From contig JBHGNT010000010.1 of NCBI GenBank assembly GCA_043228905.1, positions 14,694,001 to 14,758,000 on the forward strand: a stretch of 64,000 bases of DNA. The letters run 5' to 3'. Below are positions 59,330 through 64,000 of this stretch, piece by piece; the first letter of the stretch is position 1; every line of letters starts with the position of its first letter. Made by a program: the position numbers and the translations under genes. Below the pieces are notes generated by a model. It was not told the origin of the DNA. It searched no databases and worked only from the letters and a program-made list of their open reading frames with translations. Source of the DNA: Azolla caroliniana (lineage: Eukaryota; Polypodiophyta).

Positions 59330-61640
59330 AGATACAACCTAGTTCTAGATAGTACTTATATTAAAGTCAATGACACATACTTCAAGACTAAGTACATCGT
59401 AACTCGCCTACAAAATATTCTTCTAATCGACTTGACTAGTCAATCCTATTACCCTACTTCCCTCTTTCCTAAATACATTCCGTCCTACTCATCTATGATT
59501 TCTTAAATTAACACCTTATCGACCCATATGGTCGGGTTGCACAATAACTACTCCTTATTTGGGGAGTTATCACAAAATGTGCGCTCTCTAAGAGTACATA
59601 TGGGGATAAATTGACAATTTGGGGTTGATCATTGATTATATCTAACAACAACAACATTGGGAGATAACTTTAGAGTGTTTCAGGAAGTCTTGGCTCCTTA
59701 AAATAAAGCAATCAAATGTGAAACAAATAAAGGCCTAGGGTTTCAATCAATATAAGAAGGCTAGCTACCTTCATTACGGGGATGTTTTTTGTTATTTTGA
59801 TAGAGACTCTAACAATGTAACAAAACTCTAGCTTCATACACGTGTGCCTCCTTCAAACCCAATATATGATCCATGTTCAAACTCTGTGCTATGGGACACC
59901 CAACAAGGGACTCAAATCCATCTTACCTTTGTTAGGGGGTGGTCTAGTGTCCTTTCTTTCTTAGTTTCTCCTTAATTTTGCTTAATGTTAATTTAGATTT
60001 TTACACCACTATACCTACCATTAACATGTAATCCATGGTTAGAGGGTACATTGGATGTAGTCAATCCTATTATGCACACATTAGAGTGTGTTTGACAACT
60101 TTCACATGTCTCTACATAATGTGTTACATCCTTACATATATTTTTCTTTGAGCTTTGGAAATGTCACCCGTATTCCTCTACGACCAGCCCATAAGCTATC
60201 ATGGAATTTGGCAAGCAACACAAATTGCCCATCCTTTTGTACACGACTCTAAGTGGTTTTCTTGTCCTCCCTTGAGTGTGCTTCCACAAGTGTTCCTCTT
60301 GCAAAATAAACTTGTAAACTTTCATCCAAATTTGGTGAAACTCTTCCTTTGTCCATAGTTGGCACTTGTAGTTACCCCACTTAGACACCTTCCAATTTTC
60401 AAACACTCCCCATCATATTTATTTAACACGTTTCGCGTTCAGAAGTGGAAGGATCGCGCACAATTGGAAGGATAAGGAATATTCCATTTGATTTCAAGGT
60501 TTTAATAACCATCTCAGAAAACATGTGATACATGTATCACATGTGCTTAAATATTCAATGGAAAAGCTTTAAATCTCACCATTTCATAAAATTGAAAAAT
60601 TCACAAAATTAGGCAAATTTCACAAAGTTACGCCATGTTTTTTACCGTAAAATTAATAGTTGATGTTTTTTATAACAAACAATATTCACAAGGGGAGATT
60701 GATTTAAAAACAATTTAGATTTATATCATTTGAGTTCTTACACGCTTATATTATTACTACCGTTCATGCCAAAAATACAATCACGAGTTATTCCTCTAAT
60801 AAGAATCACTACTATAGAGCCTAGTATACAATGGTGACTCATCCTCCTCATCGACAAATGTACCAATCAAAGCATTGTCTTCATCTAAAACCAAATGTTG
60901 CAACTCCAAATCATGTGTAGAAGATCGTGTCCATCTTTGATCTAAGAAGCCTTGTAGACTTGGCAATTTCTCTTTTATTATGTCTATTGTTGACTTCCTT
61001 AAACGTCCAGCTTTTGTCAATGTAACGTCGTACACAATGATATTCACCTCTTGCATGTCAAGCGTCGATGTGTTACAAAAAAAAAATCCCTGCTTTCTAT
61101 TTCCTCTTGATGTTGGACATTCCATCATCTCCAATGTATATTTGCATGTAAATGCATTCTTGCTTTTAGTGTTGTACCAATGCACCTTTGTAGACTTTAT
61201 CTAATTTTGGTTTTCATGTATCACCACGTCCAATACTTAACCAATCCAGAATTGGTGCCTGAAGTCATTGTCATTTGTAGGTGTGCCAATCAACATCCCA
61301 ACCTTAATTTCTTGCAAGTTTCCTTGCCAACGAGCTGTTGTTGCTTTTGTCATCCTTGGTCCCACTAAATGTCTCTCTGTTGTGGATGGAGCAAGTTGTC
61401 AAGATCAGCATGAGGTGGCGTTGGAGAATTAGGTGAGTGTTGTATGGACCACGTAAATGGTATTTACAAGGACCAAATACCAACGAAGGAATTATCAATA
61501 ATTCCTTGTTGATCACTAAAGAACACGTCCCACCATGGGGTATATTGTGGTCCAACATACTTATTTGCATATCAATGTGCTTCCTTTTGTCCTGTAAGGG
61601 TTGCATCCAGAAGTTCCTTTGTTCATGTCACAGACATGAA
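59330..61640. other. AT-rich intergenic DNA, no convincing gene
   Basis: A minus-strand frame of 129 codons at 60796-61185 has no recognisable domain and no good support. No other coding or repeat signature was found. Confidence 0.35.
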
Positions 61641-61643
61641 GAC

Positions 61644-61700
61644 AACATTTGAACTCTTGACCTCTTGTATATAGTCAAGTGTTGTGTTCTAACCAACACA
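61644..61700 (-). mobile_element. tRNA-like (SINE) fragment
   Basis: On the minus strand an A-box-like tggttagaacac is followed by a B-box-like ggtcaagagttcaaatg. It lies just left of the candidate solo LTR. Confidence 0.4.
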
Positions 61701-61716
61701 TCCAAATACATGGTCA

Positions 61717-62160
61717 TGTTATGTATATCTTAGTAGATTATTAGTAGATTATCTATTTCAAGTTCTAGGATTTTTAAGAAAGTTCTAGAATTAGAAGGTT
61801 CTAGAGGGTTCTACAATATTCTCCTGAATATTCTAATGCATGTACTTCGACTCACAGTATAAATACTTGTAACCTCCTTGGTCCCTTTCAAGGGATTTAA
61901 CACCAGTCATTGACATGTCAATCTAGTATTCTTGTTTAGCCCAATCTTCTCTCCTTGATTTACATCTTTGTCTTTATGCTATTGTATTGTTCCTAGCGTC
62001 TTAAGTTCCTCATCTCCTTGCTCCCAACTTCCCGAGTTTCTAGCCTCATCACGTTGAGTTCCACGTTGAGTTCCACGTTGAGTTCCACGTTTGTAACCTT
62101 ATCGGTCGTAGCCTCGTCATTCGTGCTCCGTCGTAGTCTAGGGTTGGTGTGTCCGTGACA
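61717..62160 (+). repeat. Candidate solo LTR with internal 12-bp repeats
   Basis: Begins tgttatgtatatc and ends gtgtccgtgaca, has a tataaat box near 61858 and is flanked by ggtca/gttca (four of five bases). Near its end the 12-bp unit cacgttgagttc is repeated three times, with a fourth partial copy. No partner LTR or internal domains are present in the window. Confidence 0.45.
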
Positions 62161-62164
62161 GTTC

Positions 62165-62975
62165 ATCTACCAACTCACTATGCATTTCCTTTTTAGTCTC
62201 AATCGGCATTTGTTTTGCACCATAAACGGTAGTGGATGGCATATGATGCAAATACTGGCAACTGTTTTTTGGCTCCCATTGTGGGGAAGATGAATATTGC
62301 TTTGCATGCAACAACATACAACCACTTATATCATTTTCTTTATCAAGAATACGTGATTGAAACTAATATTGTTTAATTGGGCTAACACTTTCCCATTCCC
62401 CTCCCCGCCATCTGCTATGTATCTCTTAAAGTCATATATCTCCTTTAAGTGTGTTGCATTAACTTGAAGCTTGTCAATAGATTTTGTTTCTAAGTGTGTT
62501 GCATTAACTTGAACATTTCTTCTTTCTTTTGGTTGGAGTTCTATCTCTTAGACATTGTGTGTTAGGGTTGGATCATTGTTTACCTATTCATTGAAAAAGG
62601 GGAGAGAGTAGTTGTCAATCACTCTACAAAACTACCAATAGTCATTTATTATGATCTTAGAGAGATCTTCCTTTCATAACTACAAATCTAATTAGTGTGA
62701 AAATGTGGGTCAATCATTTAACCAAGCAAGTTAACAATATGACAAAGCATACACAAATGAAAAAAACATGTTTCAATTAGTTAAGATACGCTACAATCGC
62801 ATATAAGAGTATTATCACAAGGCTTAGAGTTAAGCATTTAACATCAATCTCATGAAAAATCGACAAAGAGAGCAAGGGAGAAAAGCTCTAGTGTAAGTCT
62901 TAAGAACGATGAAGAAGACGAAAAAAGGCACAAATTTGAGTTTTATAGTCTTTTACAACATAGTAAAATCTAGGC
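62165..62975. other. AT-rich intergenic DNA, nothing recognised
   Basis: A short direct repeat, gtgtgttgcattaacttgaa, occurs at about 62450 and 62495. No gene. Confidence 0.4.
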
Positions 62976-62979
62976 ATAC

Positions 62980-63720
62980 TAAAATCTGATGCAATGCATT
63001 GGATTTCAGTTCAAAGTCCAATATTTTTTGTTTTTTTATTTTTCCCATAAACAATTTAAATAAATAACTTGGATTTTCAATTGAAATCTGATGAATTGCA
63101 TCGGATTCTAGATGTATAGAATAAAATAAATAAAGGAAATTGGTAAATTCACAGTTTTTTTTAGTATTTTCACAATTTTTTTTTTGAAATTGGTAAATTC
63201 ACAGTTTTTTTGGTATTTTCAGAGTTCTTTTGGAGAATAATGACAAATCTGATAGTGATGATGGATGGATGGATGGGGCATAACATGTACAGGTACTGGA
63301 ATTTAGATGTCACAGGCACTGCGTGGATGTAGAGAATCATAGGCAGAGAGAGGTGGAAGACAGACTAAGTCTCCTCGTCCAGACATGCGCAGAGGCAGAG
63401 AGACATTATGAAATAAACATGTGACATGTCTATATGTATACAGAAATGGGATATATACAGAAAAAACTGTGAATTTACCAATTTCCTAAATAAATCTTGG
63501 ATTTCAACTGAAATCCGATGCACTGCATCGGATTTTACTCTATACATCTAGAATCCAATGTATAGAATCCAATGTAGTGCATCAGATTTTAGTTGAAAAT
63601 CCAAGATTTTTTTTCCATAAAAAAAATCCCAAAAATAATTTAAAACAAATCTTGGATTTTCAACTGAATTTTGATGCAATGCAACAGATTTCAATTGAAA
63701 ATCCAAGATTTTCTTTTTTT
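62980..63720. repeat. Cluster of nested inverted repeats
   Basis: A palindromic word of the form aaatc(t/c)gatgca(a/c)tgcat(c/t)ggatt recurs at about 62987, 63083, 63510, 63570 and 63667. Outer arms aggaaattggtaaattcaca (~63136) and tgtgaatttaccaatttcct (~63468) are exact complements. Inner hairpins at 63487-63610 and 63650-63710 share aaatcttggatttt/aaaatccaagattt ends. This appears to be MITE-like elements inserted in, or amplified beside, one another. Confidence 0.7.
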
Positions 63721-64000
63721 AATTTTTGGAATGTCATGCACTACATTGGATTTTCGGTGTATACAACAAAATCCTAAGAAAAACGAAAAAGCATCTTTAT
63801 GGAATCTTTTAGAATCTAAGGATTTTGGCAGAATAAATGGTACCTTGAAGGTTTCTCTCACATAATTAAATATCGTAAACAGAAAGTTTATAATCAAATC
63901 TCATAAACAGAAAGTGAAGAAGAAATAATGCACCGAGCATGTCTACTCTCACATTGGATAGTATTTACATACTAGTGTATGACTTCTCTTTGACCAAAAC
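63720..64000. other. AT-rich end of window, nothing recognised
   Basis: No coding region or element end. Confidence 0.4.

Noticed and set aside
60796-61185. 129-codon minus-strand ORF with an acidic C terminus
   Set aside because: I could not link it to any family and no neighbouring exon or start context supports it; it may be a decayed transposon piece.
61304-61606. 100-codon minus-strand ORF
   Set aside because: No recognisable motif and adjoining repeat-like DNA; treated as chance.
1-64000. CRISPR array, prokaryotic defence system or operon
   Set aside because: Introns, plant gene families and plant retrotransposons throughout; the tandem repeats lack the spacer-repeat pattern.

Overview
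This is nuclear DNA of a flowering plant. The evidence is two intron-containing housekeeping genes with plant-type domain order, an intronless U-box ubiquitin ligase gene, and AT-rich intergenic space packed with Ty1/copia and Ty3/gypsy LTR retrotransposons, tRNA-derived SINE traces, foldback/MITE elements and tandem duplications. I cannot name the species. No bacterial, organellar or CRISPR-type system is present.

Layout. 1-5.6 kb: a decayed minus-strand copia remnant whose LTR carries a Mutator-type foldback MITE with a 9-bp target duplication, then unrecognised AT-rich DNA. 5.7-10.5 kb: minisatellites and microsatellites, then a plus-strand U-box E3 ligase gene (7431-9059, PUB25/26-like) with a long CT-rich leader and a 16-codon upstream ORF. 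10.5-20.1 kb: no gene, several local tandem duplications. 20.1-24.55 kb: minus-strand IST1-like ESCRT gene in 7 exons (471 aa). 25.6-27.3 kb: plus-strand transposase-derived SWIM zinc-finger fragments. 28.6-35.5 kb: plus-strand bifunctional L-fucokinase/GDP-L-fucose pyrophosphorylase (FKGP) in 7 exons (1037 aa). 37.0-37.7 kb: minus-strand serine-rich ORF of unknown function. 38.7-56.65 kb: a retrotransposon nest. 56.7-64 kb: TIR element, foldbacks, a candidate solo LTR and nested inverted repeats; no convincing gene.

The most informative structure is the nest at 39467-56653. A minus-strand copia element (TSD AGTTT) contains (i) a plus-oriented solo LTR of another copia family (TSD GTGTT), which was itself split by a minus-strand chromodomain gypsy element (TSD CCGCC), and (ii) a plus-strand copia element of its own family (TSD CACCT) inserted in its integrase region. 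The left LTR of the host copia also carries two tRNA-like SINE pieces that the right LTR lacks. Every insertion is supported by exact 5-bp target duplications, so the order of events can be read directly. All these elements carry stops, frameshifts or deletions and look non-autonomous today.

The recognised cellular genes do not form a pathway. They serve protein ubiquitination (U-box), endosomal sorting (IST1-like) and fucose salvage to GDP-L-fucose for cell-wall and glycoprotein synthesis (FKGP).
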